Source: Pseudomonadota bacterium
Lineage (GTDB): Bacteria > Myxococcota_A > UBA796 > SXON01
NCBI GenBank assembly: GCA_030684355.1
Contig: JAUXTN010000188.1
Span: 1 to 34,127 of the forward strand
DNA length: 34,127 bases
Direction of reading: 5' to 3'
The notes beneath the pieces are model-generated. The model ran no database searches. It was not told the origin of the DNA and was given only the letters and a program-made list of their open reading frames with translations. How positions within the stretch are numbered: position 1 is the stretch's first letter; each line of letters begins with the position of its first letter. Position numbers and translations under genes: made by a program. Shown piece by piece: positions 1-7,827 of this stretch.

Positions 1-78
1 GGGCGCGGGCGAACAGCCGTGCGGCGGGGCGCAGGCGAACAGCCGTGCGGCGGGGCGCAGGCGAACAGCCGTGCGGCG
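1..78. repeat. 26-bp tandem repeat, three copies, cut by window edge
   Basis: Units at 1-26, 27-52 and 53-78 are identical except for one base: unit 1 has G where units 2 and 3 have A at unit position 7. A fourth unit starts at 79 (GGGCGC) and then diverges. The array may continue to the left of the window. Because 26 is not a multiple of 3, the repeat would shift frame in each copy, which argues against a simple repetitive coding region. Confidence 0.9.
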
Positions 79-186
79 GGGCGCCCACGGGATCAGATCC
101 GCTTTCCTATGTAGCGAACTGGCTTGTTCACGTTTGGCCGCTGAGGTAGGGGTCGGTGCCCTACGCCGTCGTTACCCACACGGTAC

Positions 187-455
187 TCCGAGTTCAGACG
201 GTATTTCCGTCCGAACTCGCGGGGTAACCGACCATCCTCCGAGTTCAGACGGTATTTCCGTCCGAACTCGCGGGGTAACCGACCATACTCCGAGTTCAGA
301 CGGTATTTCCGTCCGAACTCGCGGGGTAACCGGCCATCCTCCGAGTTCGGACGGTATTTCCGTCCGAACTCGCGGGGTAACCGGCCATCCTCCGAGTTCG
401 GACGGTATTTCCGTCCGAACTCGCGGGGTAACCGGCCATCCTCCGAGTTCGGACG
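187..455. repeat. 51-bp tandem hairpin array, five copies plus a partial sixth
   Basis: Units start at 187, 238, 289, 340 and 391; a truncated sixth starts at 442 and loses identity after about 14 bases. Each unit contains a 13-bp inverted repeat, CGAGTTC(A/G)GACGG and CCGTCCGAACTCG, around the loop TATTT. A linker of about 20 bp follows, with a conserved GGTAACC. Copies 4 and 5 are identical and perfectly palindromic. Copies 1-3 carry A in the left arm, an A.C mismatch if read as plus-strand RNA but a G.U wobble if read from the minus strand. The 51-bp period is close to five helical turns. It could be a site array for a dimeric protein, a set of 3' RNA hairpins for the gene ending at 650, or a neutral minisatellite. 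Confidence 0.92.
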
Positions 456-649
456 CTACCGCGTCGTCGCTCGGCGACAGCACCGCCGGATGGCCTCGGC
501 CGAGCAGCTGGCTCGGCACGCCCTCCCCGACGGCACGAGGATCATCCGAACTTACGAATCGCCCAGAATGAGTAGGAGCCAAGCCTGGAAAATGGACCCG
601 GTCCCCGTGGGAGGGGCGCAGCCGGGTCGAAAGACCGCCACCGGCGGGA

Positions 650-1456
650 TCAGGGGTTCCCGGGCGCCTCCGGGGGTCCAAGCTGGCGGGGCCCGGCAGG
701 CCCGGTGGCCCCGGGCGACGGCCCAGCCCCCGACAGCCCAGCCCCCGACGGCCCAGCCCCCGACGGCCCGACCTCCTCCGCGGAGGCGCCCGCCGCCACC
801 GGATCGAGCGGCGTGGGCTGCGTCTCCGGCGCCCCCTCGACGGGCTCGGTCGGCGCCCCCTCGACGGGCTCGGCGGCCGCCTTGGGCGGATCGCGGAGGT
901 CCTTCGGGAGGTCCGCGATGCGGGGCGCGGGCTCGCCGAACTTGCGGCCCAGGTCGGTGAGGAACGTGTCGAGGCGCGCGCGCCGGCCGTAGACCGTGTT
1001 CGTGTAGCGGAAGAAGGCGCTGTGGACCTTGAACTTCTCCGCGATGGTCACGATCGCGCCGTCGTCGCGGCGGATGATCTCGATGGTGAGGCACCCGCCG
1101 TAGGGGCCGTCCTGGTCGACGACGCACCGCACGAGGCGGCGATCCGGGAGGGTCTCGACGGTCTCCCACGTCACCGGCCCGCCGGCGCGCGGAACCTCGC
1201 GCCACACCTCGTGCCCGCGCACGTCCGGCTGGCGCTCCATCGCTACGAGGTCGCTCCGCCAGGATGGCTGGGCGCCGAGGTCGAGGACGGCCGCCCACAC
1301 CTCGTCGAGCGGGTGGTGGAGGCGAACGGCGCGCGCGAGGGTGTGGGCCTCCGAGAGCGGCTGGGCCCGCGCGAACGCCACACCTGCGGCCACCAGCACG
1401 AGGAGGACGGCGACTGCGACGAAGCGACGGATGGAAGCCCCCGAGGAGGGCAGCAT
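650..1456 (-). CDS. Membrane-anchored SRPBCC (START/polyketide-cyclase-like) protein
   Basis: This 268-residue protein has one N-terminal membrane segment (about residues 10-29, VAVAVLLVLVAAGVAFA), which could also be an uncleaved signal. A typical SRPBCC fold follows at about 38-185: an opening helix with HHPLDEVWAAVLD, then strands including VTWETVETLPDRRLVRCVVD and GGCLTIEI. SRPBCC domains bind hydrophobic ligands in a deep cavity, but the ligand cannot be told from sequence. The C-terminal ~70 residues are a low-complexity Pro/Ala/Gly tail built from short tandem repeats (EPVEGAPT twice, then PSGAG-type units). The gene diverges from fumarase with 62 bp between starts. No clear Shine-Dalgarno precedes the ATG. 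The hairpin array lies about 195 bp past its stop. Confidence 0.75.
   Translation of the reverse strand: MLPSSGASIRRFVAVAVLLVLVAAGVAFARAQPLSEAHTLARAVRLHHPLDEVWAAVLDLGAQPSWRSDLVAMERQPDVRGHEVWREVPRAGGPVTWETVETLPDRRLVRCVVDQDGPYGGCLTIEIIRRDDGAIVTIAEKFKVHSAFFRYTNTVYGRRARLDTFLTDLGRKFGEPAPRIADLPKDLRDPPKAAAEPVEGAPTEPVEGAPETQPTPLDPVAAGASAEEVGPSGAGPSGAGLSGAGPSPGATGPAGPRQLGPPEAPGNP
724..875. repeat. In-frame minisatellites in the SRPBCC gene tail
   Basis: Two arrays lie in the 3' part of the gene at 650-1456: three 15-bp units at 724-768 (differing at single bases) and two 24-bp units at 828-851 and 852-875. Both periods are multiples of 3, so changes in copy number would lengthen or shorten the low-complexity tail without breaking the frame. 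Confidence 0.85.
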
Positions 1457-1518
1457 CTATCGGGGCCGTCCCGAGCGCGCCCGAACGCGGTTAGAGCGTC
1501 GCCCCGCGCGGAGGCCCC

Positions 1519-3141
1519 ATGCCCGACTTTCAGTACCAGGAAATGTTCCCCAGCCACGCCGAGACGGGCTCCGGAGGGACCCCCTACCGCCGCCTCGACG
1601 TGGGTGGGGTGGACGTCCTCCAGGCGGCAGGTCGCTCGTTCCTGCAGGTCGGGCCCGAGGCGCTCACCGCGCTCACGTCGGCCGCCATCCGGGACATCTC
1701 CCACCTCTTCCGGCCCGGTCACCTCGGCCAGCTCCGCGCCATCCTGCAGGATCCCGAGGCGAGCGCCAACGACCGCTTCGTCGCCCGCCAGATGTTGCTC
1801 AACGCCAACGTCTCCGCCGGGATGGTGCTCCCGTCCTGCCAGGACACCGGCACCGCCATCGTCATCGGCAAGAAGGGCCACACCGTGCTGACGGACGGTC
1901 AGGACGAGGCCGCCATCGCGCGCGGTGTCTACCGCACGTACACCGAGACCAACCTCCGTTACTCCCAGCTCGCGCCGATCACGACATACGAGGAAGCCAA
2001 CACCGGCACCAACCTCCCCGCGCAGATCGAGCTCTACGCCACGGAGGGCGACGCCTACAAGTTCCTCTTCGTCACCAAGGGCGGCGGCTCCGCGAACAAG
2101 ACCTTCCTCTACCAGGAGACCAAGGCGCTCCTCAACCCCGCGTCGCTGCTTGCGTTCATCGACCAGAAGATGCGGACCCTCGGCACCAGCGCGTGCCCGC
2201 CCTACCACCTCGCGATCGTCATCGGCGGCACCTCCGCGGAGATGACGTTGAAGACCGTCAAGCTCGCGAGCGCCCGCTACCTGGACGGCCTCCCCACCCG
2301 CGGGAACAAGCTCGGCCACGCGATCCGCGACACGGAGCTCGAGGCCCAGGTCCTGGAGCTCTCCCGCAAGACGGGCATCGGCGCCCAGTTCGGCGGCAAG
2401 TATTTCTGTCACGACGTGCGTGTCATCCGCCTCCCCCGCCACGGCGCGTCGTGTCCCGTCGGCATCGGCGTCTCCTGCTCCGCCGACCGCCAGGCGCTCG
2501 GCAAGATCACGGCGGACGGCGTGTTCCTCGAGGCGCTCGAGACCAACCCGGCGCAGTACCTCCCCGAATTGGAGGAGGGTCACCTCTCCGAGGAGGTCGT
2601 GCGCGTCGACCTGAACCAGCCGATGGCGGACATCCGCGCCACGCTGTCGCGCTACCCGATCAAGACCCGGCTGTCGTTGAGCGGGACCATCGTGGTGGCG
2701 CGGGACATCGCCCACGCCAAGCTCAAGGAGCGCATCGACCGCGGCGAGGGCCTGCCGTCCTACGTGAAGGACCACCCCATCTACTACGCGGGCCCCGCGA
2801 AGACGCCCGACGGCATGGCCTCCGGCTCCTTCGGCCCCACCACGGCTGGCCGGATGGACTCCTACGTCGACCTGTTGCAGGCGAACGGCGGGTCCTTCGT
2901 CATGTTGGCCAAGGGCAACCGCTCCAAGGCGGTCACCGAGGCGTGCAAGAAGCACGGCGGCTTCTACCTCGGCTCCATCGGCGGCCCCGCCGCGATCCTC
3001 GCGCGCGACCACATCCGCAAGGTCGAGGTGCTGGACTACCCGGAGCTGGGGATGGAGGCGATCTGGAAGATCGAGGTGGAGGATTTCCCGGCGTTCGTGG
3101 TGGTGGACGACAAGGGGAACGATTTTTTTGCGGGGATTTGA
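1519..3141 (+). CDS. fumA: Class I fumarate hydratase (iron-sulfur)
   Basis: Interconverts fumarate and malate in the TCA cycle, in the cytoplasm, with an oxygen-sensitive [4Fe-4S] cluster. The 540-residue length and the order of N-terminal alpha and C-terminal beta regions match single-chain FumA/FumB-type enzymes. Three cysteines sit where the cluster ligands are expected: C107 in LPSCQDTGTA, C226 in SACPPYH and C312 in HGASCPVGIG. The C-terminal half has the beta-domain sequence KDHPIYYAGPAKTP and GRMDSYVDLLQANGGS. A GGAGG lies 4 bases before the ATG, which supports the start. Its last 14 bases overlap the next gene. The thermolabile cluster enzyme fits an organism that also has an anaerobic nitrite pathway nearby, but that link is inference. 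Confidence 0.96.
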   Translation: MPDFQYQEMFPSHAETGSGGTPYRRLDVGGVDVLQAAGRSFLQVGPEALTALTSAAIRDISHLFRPGHLGQLRAILQDPEASANDRFVARQMLLNANVSAGMVLPSCQDTGTAIVIGKKGHTVLTDGQDEAAIARGVYRTYTETNLRYSQLAPITTYEEANTGTNLPAQIELYATEGDAYKFLFVTKGGGSANKTFLYQETKALLNPASLLAFIDQKMRTLGTSACPPYHLAIVIGGTSAEMTLKTVKLASARYLDGLPTRGNKLGHAIRDTELEAQVLELSRKTGIGAQFGGKYFCHDVRVIRLPRHGASCPVGIGVSCSADRQALGKITADGVFLEALETNPAQYLPELEEGHLSEEVVRVDLNQPMADIRATLSRYPIKTRLSLSGTIVVARDIAHAKLKERIDRGEGLPSYVKDHPIYYAGPAKTPDGMASGSFGPTTAGRMDSYVDLLQANGGSFVMLAKGNRSKAVTEACKKHGGFYLGSIGGPAAILARDHIRKVEVLDYPELGMEAIWKIEVEDFPAFVVVDDKGNDFFAGI

Positions 3142-4456
3142 TCCCACGATCGGGGCCCTGTTCCCCGGTTACTCGCTGGCCATCGTGCTCGTCGTGTCGC
3201 TCGCGGCGTGCACGGACAAGCCGGTCACGGCCGTGGGCGACACCGGCGACACGGCTGCGGCGGACGCCGACACGGATACCGACACGGACACGGATGCGGA
3301 CACCGACACCGATACGGACACCGACACCGATACGGATTCCGACACCGACACCGACACGGTCACCGAAGGCCCCAACCTCCTCGCCAACCCCGGCTTCGAG
3401 AGCGGCTGGGACGGGGCCTGGTCGATCTACCCGGCGGACTTGACGAACTACGGCGTGCCCTACACCGGGGAGCCGCTCTACAACAGCACCGAGACGTTCA
3501 CCGCGTTCGGTGGGACCCGGTCCCTGAAGGTCTACGGGCGTTACACGGGCGGCCCGAACGAGACCCCTGTGTACCAGGAGTTGGCCGTGCCCGAGGGCTC
3601 GACCTTCACGTTGTCCGGACACGCGTGGGTTCATCACGCCGATCCGCTCACGGCCGACGCCACCTACGCCTACCTCTCCATCAAGTACTTCGATGACGCC
3701 TACCACTATTACGGGGCGAGCGACTCGGCGCGGGTCACGCCGAGCTCACCGACGGACACGTGGATCGACCTCGCGGTGACAGGCACCATCCCGGCCGGCG
3801 CCACCAAGGCCCACGCGGCCATCGAGTATTGGCAGTGCGCGGGCGACACCAGCGGCGCCTGCTACGACCAGAACGGCTCCGTCTACTTCGACGACCTGCG
3901 CTTCTCCGAGGTCCTGGGCGGTGACACGGACACGGGCGGAACCGATACGGGCGAGCCAGCTTACGGCACCGCGGACCCGGGATCCTGGGTGTACCTCACC
4001 GGCAGCACGCTCTCCAACACCGCTCCGGCGTTCACCTCGGTCGTCGTTCCAACGCACGCCTCCAGCTACCCCGACGTGCTCCCCTCCGATCCGGCCCTGG
4101 TGGCCACCCGGGTGGTCACGGGCTTGAATGGCACCTGGCACGGCGGCGCCACCGAGTTCGTGTTGACGGTCGACGCGGGCGCGGGGGTCGGCGAAGCCAT
4201 CCAGGTGCAATTCGCCTACGACTTCGACGGCGACGGCACGGACGACCGCACCGAGATGTACGACCACCTCACGATGGACGCGGCGGTCGGTTGGGAGCAA
4301 TACTCACAGCGGTCCGGGTTCGCGGTCGAGACGGGCTCGGCGTTCGCCGACTTTGCCAATGGCACGGTGACCGTGTCGATCTGGAAGGCGCTGTCGGGGG
4401 ATGGGGCGGCGGCGTACTATGAGGAGGGGGCGAGCTACGTGGATTTGCCGTACTGA
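3128..4456 (+). CDS. Lipoprotein with Asp-Thr linker and carbohydrate-binding-like domain
   Basis: A TTG start inside the fumarase end is supported by AAGGGG about 9 bases upstream. Later GTG codons would leave a signal peptide too short to work. The hydrophobic stretch ends in a lipobox, SLAAC, with Cys28 as the predicted lipidated residue. A linker of roughly 30 residues of almost pure Asp-Thr follows. From about residue 83 the sequence NLLANPGFESGWDGAWS begins a jelly-roll, galactose-binding-like region (CBM4/9 type) that runs to about residue 260 and ends with SVYFDDLRF. A second Thr/Gly/Asp linker leads to a C-terminal domain of about 160 residues of unknown family containing a DFDGDGTDD-like calcium-type loop. 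It is probably displayed on the cell surface. The ligand is unknown. Confidence 0.75.
   Translation: MRGFDPTIGALFPGYSLAIVLVVSLAACTDKPVTAVGDTGDTAAADADTDTDTDTDADTDTDTDTDTDTDSDTDTDTVTEGPNLLANPGFESGWDGAWSIYPADLTNYGVPYTGEPLYNSTETFTAFGGTRSLKVYGRYTGGPNETPVYQELAVPEGSTFTLSGHAWVHHADPLTADATYAYLSIKYFDDAYHYYGASDSARVTPSSPTDTWIDLAVTGTIPAGATKAHAAIEYWQCAGDTSGACYDQNGSVYFDDLRFSEVLGGDTDTGGTDTGEPAYGTADPGSWVYLTGSTLSNTAPAFTSVVVPTHASSYPDVLPSDPALVATRVVTGLNGTWHGGATEFVLTVDAGAGVGEAIQVQFAYDFDGDGTDDRTEMYDHLTMDAAVGWEQYSQRSGFAVETGSAFADFANGTVTVSIWKALSGDGAAAYYEEGASYVDLPY
3269..3358 (+). repeat. GAC/GAT-ACC/ACG hexanucleotide microsatellite (Asp-Thr linker)
   Basis: This is a run of Asp-Thr codon pairs with synonymous third-base variation and a few substitutions (Asp-Ala, Asp-Ser). 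The synonymous drift suggests that the peptide composition, not the DNA repeat, is what is kept. Similar coding repeats occur near 9290-9375 and 11130-11215 in the other lipoprotein genes of this window. Confidence 0.9.
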
Positions 4457-4465
4457 ACTGAAGCG

Positions 4466-4486
4466 ACGCGGGGGCGCCTCCCGCGT
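4466..4486 (+). terminator. Hairpin after the lipoprotein gene
   Basis: ACGCGGG (4466-4472) pairs perfectly with CCCGCGT (4480-4486) around a 7-base loop, 10 bases after the stop of the plus-strand lipoprotein gene and between two convergent genes. No T-tract follows, so it is at best a weak or factor-assisted terminator. Confidence 0.4.
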
Positions 4487-4594
4487 GGCAGGCGCCGGAT
4501 TCGTGAGGCACGGAAGGCGGGCATATTCGTCGAACCTGGGCGGATCGGATGCGCACATCCTCCGGGGCAAGTACCCCGTCGCCCGCGGCCTGGC

Positions 4595-4610
4595 GCCTGA
4601 CGGGTCAGGC
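4595..4610 (-). terminator. Hairpin just after the subtilase stop
   Basis: GCCTGA (4595-4600) and TCAGGC (4605-4610) form a 6-bp stem with loop CGGG, two bases beyond the minus-strand stop codon at 4613-4615. There is no T-tract. Its position between convergent genes fits a transcript end. Confidence 0.4.
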
Positions 4611-4612
4611 TC

Positions 4613-5995
4613 TCAGTCCTCGGCGCAGGGGTTCAGGCTCCTCCACCAGGGGCGCGGCACGGCGGCCGGCCCCACGGGCGGGACGTTGGTCACCGGCTGC
4701 CAGCGCTGGTCGAGCGTCGCCTCGGCGTCGAGGCACCCGAAGCCGAGCCGCGGGTCGTGACCCGTCTGATTTGGGAGCAGGCGCGCACCGCCCACGAGGG
4801 CGCGACGGCAATTCTCCACTCGCTTCCATGAATTCTGACCTCGGAAGGCCGGGGTTGACAACAACTCCGCCCACTTCCCGAACCACAACGCCGCCACGCC
4901 GGCCACCTGTGGCGTGGCCGTGGACGTGCCGCCGCGGGGCACGTACTCCACGCCGCCCTGCCGGTCGGGCTGGGCCCAGGTCACGTCCGGCGTCGGCGCG
5001 CAGATGTCCACCTGGCGCCCGTAATTGCCCCTCATCGGCCCCTCGTACTCCGAGTAGGGGCTCCCCTCGTAGGTGACGCCAGCCACGCAGAACACGCGCT
5101 CGAACCGCGCCGGGTATCCGACACAGTGGGGGGTCAAACGCAGGTTGTTGCCCGCCGCCGCGCACACGAGCGTGCCCTGTCGCCAGGCGTGGTTCACGGC
5201 GTCCGCCCAGAGCGGGCTCGCGGCGCCGCCCATGCTGATGCTGATGACGGAGCATCCCCGCCGGGTGAGGTCCTCGATTCCGTAGGCCAACGCCGTGTTC
5301 CGAATGAGCACGACGCTCGGCGACACACGCGCCGAGAGGACCCGAGCCCCGGGCGCGACGCCACGGTAGCCATCCGCCGCGTCGGCCGCGAGCAGGCCCA
5401 ACGTGCCCGTACCGTGCCAGGGCGGAATACGCGGGATGTCGAAGTGCTCCTGGATGTCCGAGCCGTCGTCGTAGTCCGCTCCCTCGATCAGGCGATCCCC
5501 GAGGAGATGGCGCGCAACCGTGCGGTCGATGCCCGTGTCGAGGTGCCCGATGAGCACGCCGGCGCCGCGCTCGTCCACCCGCGCGACCCCCGTGCGTTTG
5601 TGGTGCCAGTCCCACTCCGATGAGAGCGTCGTCACGGCGGTGGGCTCGGGGTAGGCCTCGCGGGGGTCAAACGCCGCACGAAAGACGACTTCGGGCTCGA
5701 TGACCGCGAGCCCGGGAGCATTGGCGATGCGTGTCACGCGGTCCGCGATGTCCAGTGCGGCGGGCCCAGGCGCCGCCAGCGCGCCGAACACCGTATCCGG
5801 TGTCCACCCCCGGACGCTGAATATCACCCAGCGGTCCATGTCGGACCCACCGGCCGCGGGCGCGCCGCCGTCCAACCCCACGGGCTCCTCGAGCCCGGCG
5901 AGACCCAACAAGGCATTCGTGACCGACTTGAGCGCGTTTCCGGCCGCGTACTTGACGGCGATGCGCCCGGTGTAGTGAACGAGGTACGGGTCCAA
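4613..5995 (-). CDS. Subtilisin-like serine protease (S8 family)
   Basis: This 460-residue endopeptidase has the full S8 triad: D153 in IGHLDTGID, H194 in WHGTGTLG and S358 in GGTSTATPQVAG. AAAGNN (281-284) supplies the oxyanion-hole Asn. Residues about 53-105 (RWVIFSVRGW... to VIEPEVVF) look like an I9-type inhibitory propeptide. The start is TTG with CCGGAG six bases upstream. No signal peptide is visible at this start, so export is uncertain; the enzyme may be intracellular or use a non-classical route. Eight or more cysteines in the catalytic and C-terminal parts would suit disulfides in an exported protein, so the localisation is unresolved. It lies about 150 bp downstream of the Ser/Thr kinase gene on the same strand. 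Confidence 0.9.
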   Translation of the reverse strand: MDPYLVHYTGRIAVKYAAGNALKSVTNALLGLAGLEEPVGLDGGAPAAGGSDMDRWVIFSVRGWTPDTVFGALAAPGPAALDIADRVTRIANAPGLAVIEPEVVFRAAFDPREAYPEPTAVTTLSSEWDWHHKRTGVARVDERGAGVLIGHLDTGIDRTVARHLLGDRLIEGADYDDGSDIQEHFDIPRIPPWHGTGTLGLLAADAADGYRGVAPGARVLSARVSPSVVLIRNTALAYGIEDLTRRGCSVISISMGGAASPLWADAVNHAWRQGTLVCAAAGNNLRLTPHCVGYPARFERVFCVAGVTYEGSPYSEYEGPMRGNYGRQVDICAPTPDVTWAQPDRQGGVEYVPRGGTSTATPQVAGVAALWFGKWAELLSTPAFRGQNSWKRVENCRRALVGGARLLPNQTGHDPRLGFGCLDAEATLDQRWQPVTNVPPVGPAAVPRPWWRSLNPCAED

Positions 5996-6148
5996 AGCAA
6001 GCTCCGGGGTAGCGGGTCAGGGGTGTGCGCGAGCCTACACGCTGCGCGCACGGATGTCATGGCGTCGAACAGGGCCCGTCCGCGCGCCGTCCGATACGAC
6101 ATCCCGAGCCCGCGCCGCGTGGCACCCCCTCGCCCGACCCCTCCCCGC

Positions 6149-7798
6149 TCACTCCGGTCCGGAGATCGCGCAGGTCGCAAAGCGCTCGGCGCAGACGAGG
6201 CGGGTGGTCCGCCCGGCCTCGACGCGCACGGAGCCCACGGTGATGCGCGTGCCCCCGGGGAAAGAGACGGTCACCGCGTACATCCCGGGAGGCACGGGCC
6301 CGGGCGCGGCGGCGCCCGCTGGCCCTTCGAGTGTCACGCTCGCGGCTCCCGAGACGACGACGGTGCCGCGCGTCGGGGAGGCGGCCACGGGCGAAGCGGG
6401 GTTGGCCGCGGCCGGCGCAGGGGTGGATGCCACAGAGGTGGATGCCACAGGGACGGATGCCACAGGGGTGGATTTCGCAGACCCGGCGCGAGCCGCCGGC
6501 CGGGTCGCGGCGGGCACTGGCGTTCCTTCAGGAGATTGGGCTCCACTTGTCCGCGGTGCAGGCGCGCTCACCGCGGGCGCCGTCGGTGGGACCGACACGG
6601 CAGCGGGCACGGCGTTCGGGGTCCCGGTGGGCTCCGGCGCGCCGCTCCATGCCATCCACCCCAACCAGGCCGTGCCGCTCGCGGTCAGCACCAACAGCCC
6701 GAGGAACACCACGAGTCCCACCCCCATGAGGGCCCACCGGCGAGCCCCCGCCGGCCGTTCGACCGCTACGGGCGGCGGGCCGATCGTCTGCCCGAGGCGA
6801 AGCATCGTCACGTTCGCTCGAGGGGCGAGGGACGACTCGCGGCGCAGCCCACGTCGCGCAGGCGGGGCGAGCGGCCCGGCCACATCCGGCTGGGACGACG
6901 GAGCGGTGACCACCGGTCGTTCGAGGTCCGCGAGCGCCCGCTCGGCCCAGTCCTCGAGCACCTCTCCTGGGACGCAGGGACGGAGCCGGGCGAGCGTGCG
7001 GGCGCACTCGCGCCCCGTCGGACGGTCTTCGGGCTCGTCCGCCAGCATCGCGGTGATCAGGGCCAGCAGATCGGGTTCGAGCTGCCCGATCCACGCCCAC
7101 TGGGCCCGCAGGGTCCGTCCGGGGGGGCGCCGGTCGGCATCCGCGGCGCTCGATCCCGGCGGCACGCCGATCAGCAGCTCGAACAGGGTCACACCGAGGG
7201 CGTACACGTCGCCGGCGTGGGTGTCCTCCCCCCGAAAGCGCTCGGCGGACATGTAGCTGATGGTCCCCATTCCGCCGAGCTTCGTGGCAACCTCCCGCGC
7301 GCCGAACTCGGCCCGTGCGATCCCGAAGTCGAGCAGCTTGACCTCGCCCTGGGGCGTGAGGCGGATGTTCTCGGGCTTGATGTCACGGTGAACCAGGTGG
7401 AGCAGCCTCCCCTCGGGGCCAACCTGGCTGAACGCCGCGTGGAGGGCGCTGGCCACCTCCTCGGCGACCTGCAGCGCCGCGCGAGGAGGGAGCGGACCGT
7501 TCTGGAGGAGGCGGCCCAGGTCCGCGCCCGCGACGTACTCCATCACCACGCACCAGGCGTCATTGACGCGGATGAGGTCGTCCACGCGGACGATGGCACG
7601 GTGGTGGATCAGCGAGAGCATCCGGGCCTCGTCGCGCAGCCGGCCCTCGACGCCACTGTGCCCCGCATGGGCGGCGTGGAGGAGCTTCATCGCGACACGA
7701 CGGGAGAGCCCCTCGCCGACACGCTCCGCCTCGTACACGGTCCCGAACGCGCCTTGTCCGACGACGCGGGTGATGCGGTATTGGGTCTTGCCGCTCAT
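6149..7798 (-). CDS. Transmembrane Ser/Thr protein kinase
   Basis: A 549-residue Hanks-type kinase. It has the glycine loop GQGAFG (14-19), the VAMK lysine K38, the catalytic loop HRDIKPEN with D139, DFG (157-159), a SAERFRG motif in place of APE, and GDVYALG. A single membrane segment lies at about 354-383 (WALMGVGLVVFLGLLVLTASG). Outside is a Pro/Ala/Ser/Thr-rich stalk with four VAS-type pentapeptide repeats and a ~70-residue C-terminal domain resembling PEGA domains (GTVVVSGAASVTLEG, YAVTVSFPGG). The ATG at 7798 is chosen because the domain begins there and it does not overlap the upstream gene; an alternative ATG at 7855 would add 19 residues. Neither has a good Shine-Dalgarno. PEGA-type sensors often bind cell-wall material; that role here is inference. 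Confidence 0.92.
   Translation of the reverse strand: MSGKTQYRITRVVGQGAFGTVYEAERVGEGLSRRVAMKLLHAAHAGHSGVEGRLRDEARMLSLIHHRAIVRVDDLIRVNDAWCVVMEYVAGADLGRLLQNGPLPPRAALQVAEEVASALHAAFSQVGPEGRLLHLVHRDIKPENIRLTPQGEVKLLDFGIARAEFGAREVATKLGGMGTISYMSAERFRGEDTHAGDVYALGVTLFELLIGVPPGSSAADADRRPPGRTLRAQWAWIGQLEPDLLALITAMLADEPEDRPTGRECARTLARLRPCVPGEVLEDWAERALADLERPVVTAPSSQPDVAGPLAPPARRGLRRESSLAPRANVTMLRLGQTIGPPPVAVERPAGARRWALMGVGLVVFLGLLVLTASGTAWLGWMAWSGAPEPTGTPNAVPAAVSVPPTAPAVSAPAPRTSGAQSPEGTPVPAATRPAARAGSAKSTPVASVPVASTSVASTPAPAAANPASPVAASPTRGTVVVSGAASVTLEGPAGAAAPGPVPPGMYAVTVSFPGGTRITVGSVRVEAGRTTRLVCAERFATCAISGPE
6422..6481 (-). repeat. 15-bp in-frame minisatellite in the kinase stalk
   Basis: There are four 15-bp units, roughly GGTGGATGCCACAGA on the plus strand, at 6422, 6437, 6452 and 6467; the last is degenerate. 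They encode pentapeptides of the Val-Ala-Ser type between the kinase membrane segment and its PEGA-like domain. Copy-number change would alter stalk length without a frameshift. Confidence 0.85.
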
Positions 7799-7827
7799 GG
7801 GGTGTGGGGCGTCATGGTCATGGCAGG

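Larger units (their letters stand above)
1..649. other. Non-coding repeat-rich region
   Basis: No convincing gene was found. Open frames run through it on both strands, but they only translate the tandem repeats and have no ribosome binding site or recognisable domain. It holds a 26-bp array at 1-78, a spacer at 79-186 with a small inverted repeat (GTAGGG/CCCTAC near 150-165), a 51-bp hairpin array at 187-455, and about 190 bp of unremarkable sequence up to the stop codon of the minus-strand gene that ends at 650. The whole region is therefore downstream (3') of that gene. Confidence 0.7.

Noticed and set aside
187..455. The hairpin array as a CRISPR array
   Set aside because: The linkers between palindromes are nearly identical, so there are no variable spacers, and no cas gene is in the window.
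71..681. Open frames of about 166-169 residues through the repeats on both strands
   Set aside because: They translate the 51-bp repeat (17 codons per unit), have no ribosome site and no domain. The length follows from the repeat having no stop codon.
1243..3147. A minus-strand open frame of about 630 codons antisense to fumarase
   Set aside because: Fumarase on the plus strand is full length with all cluster cysteines. The antisense frame also overlaps the SRPBCC gene in another frame.
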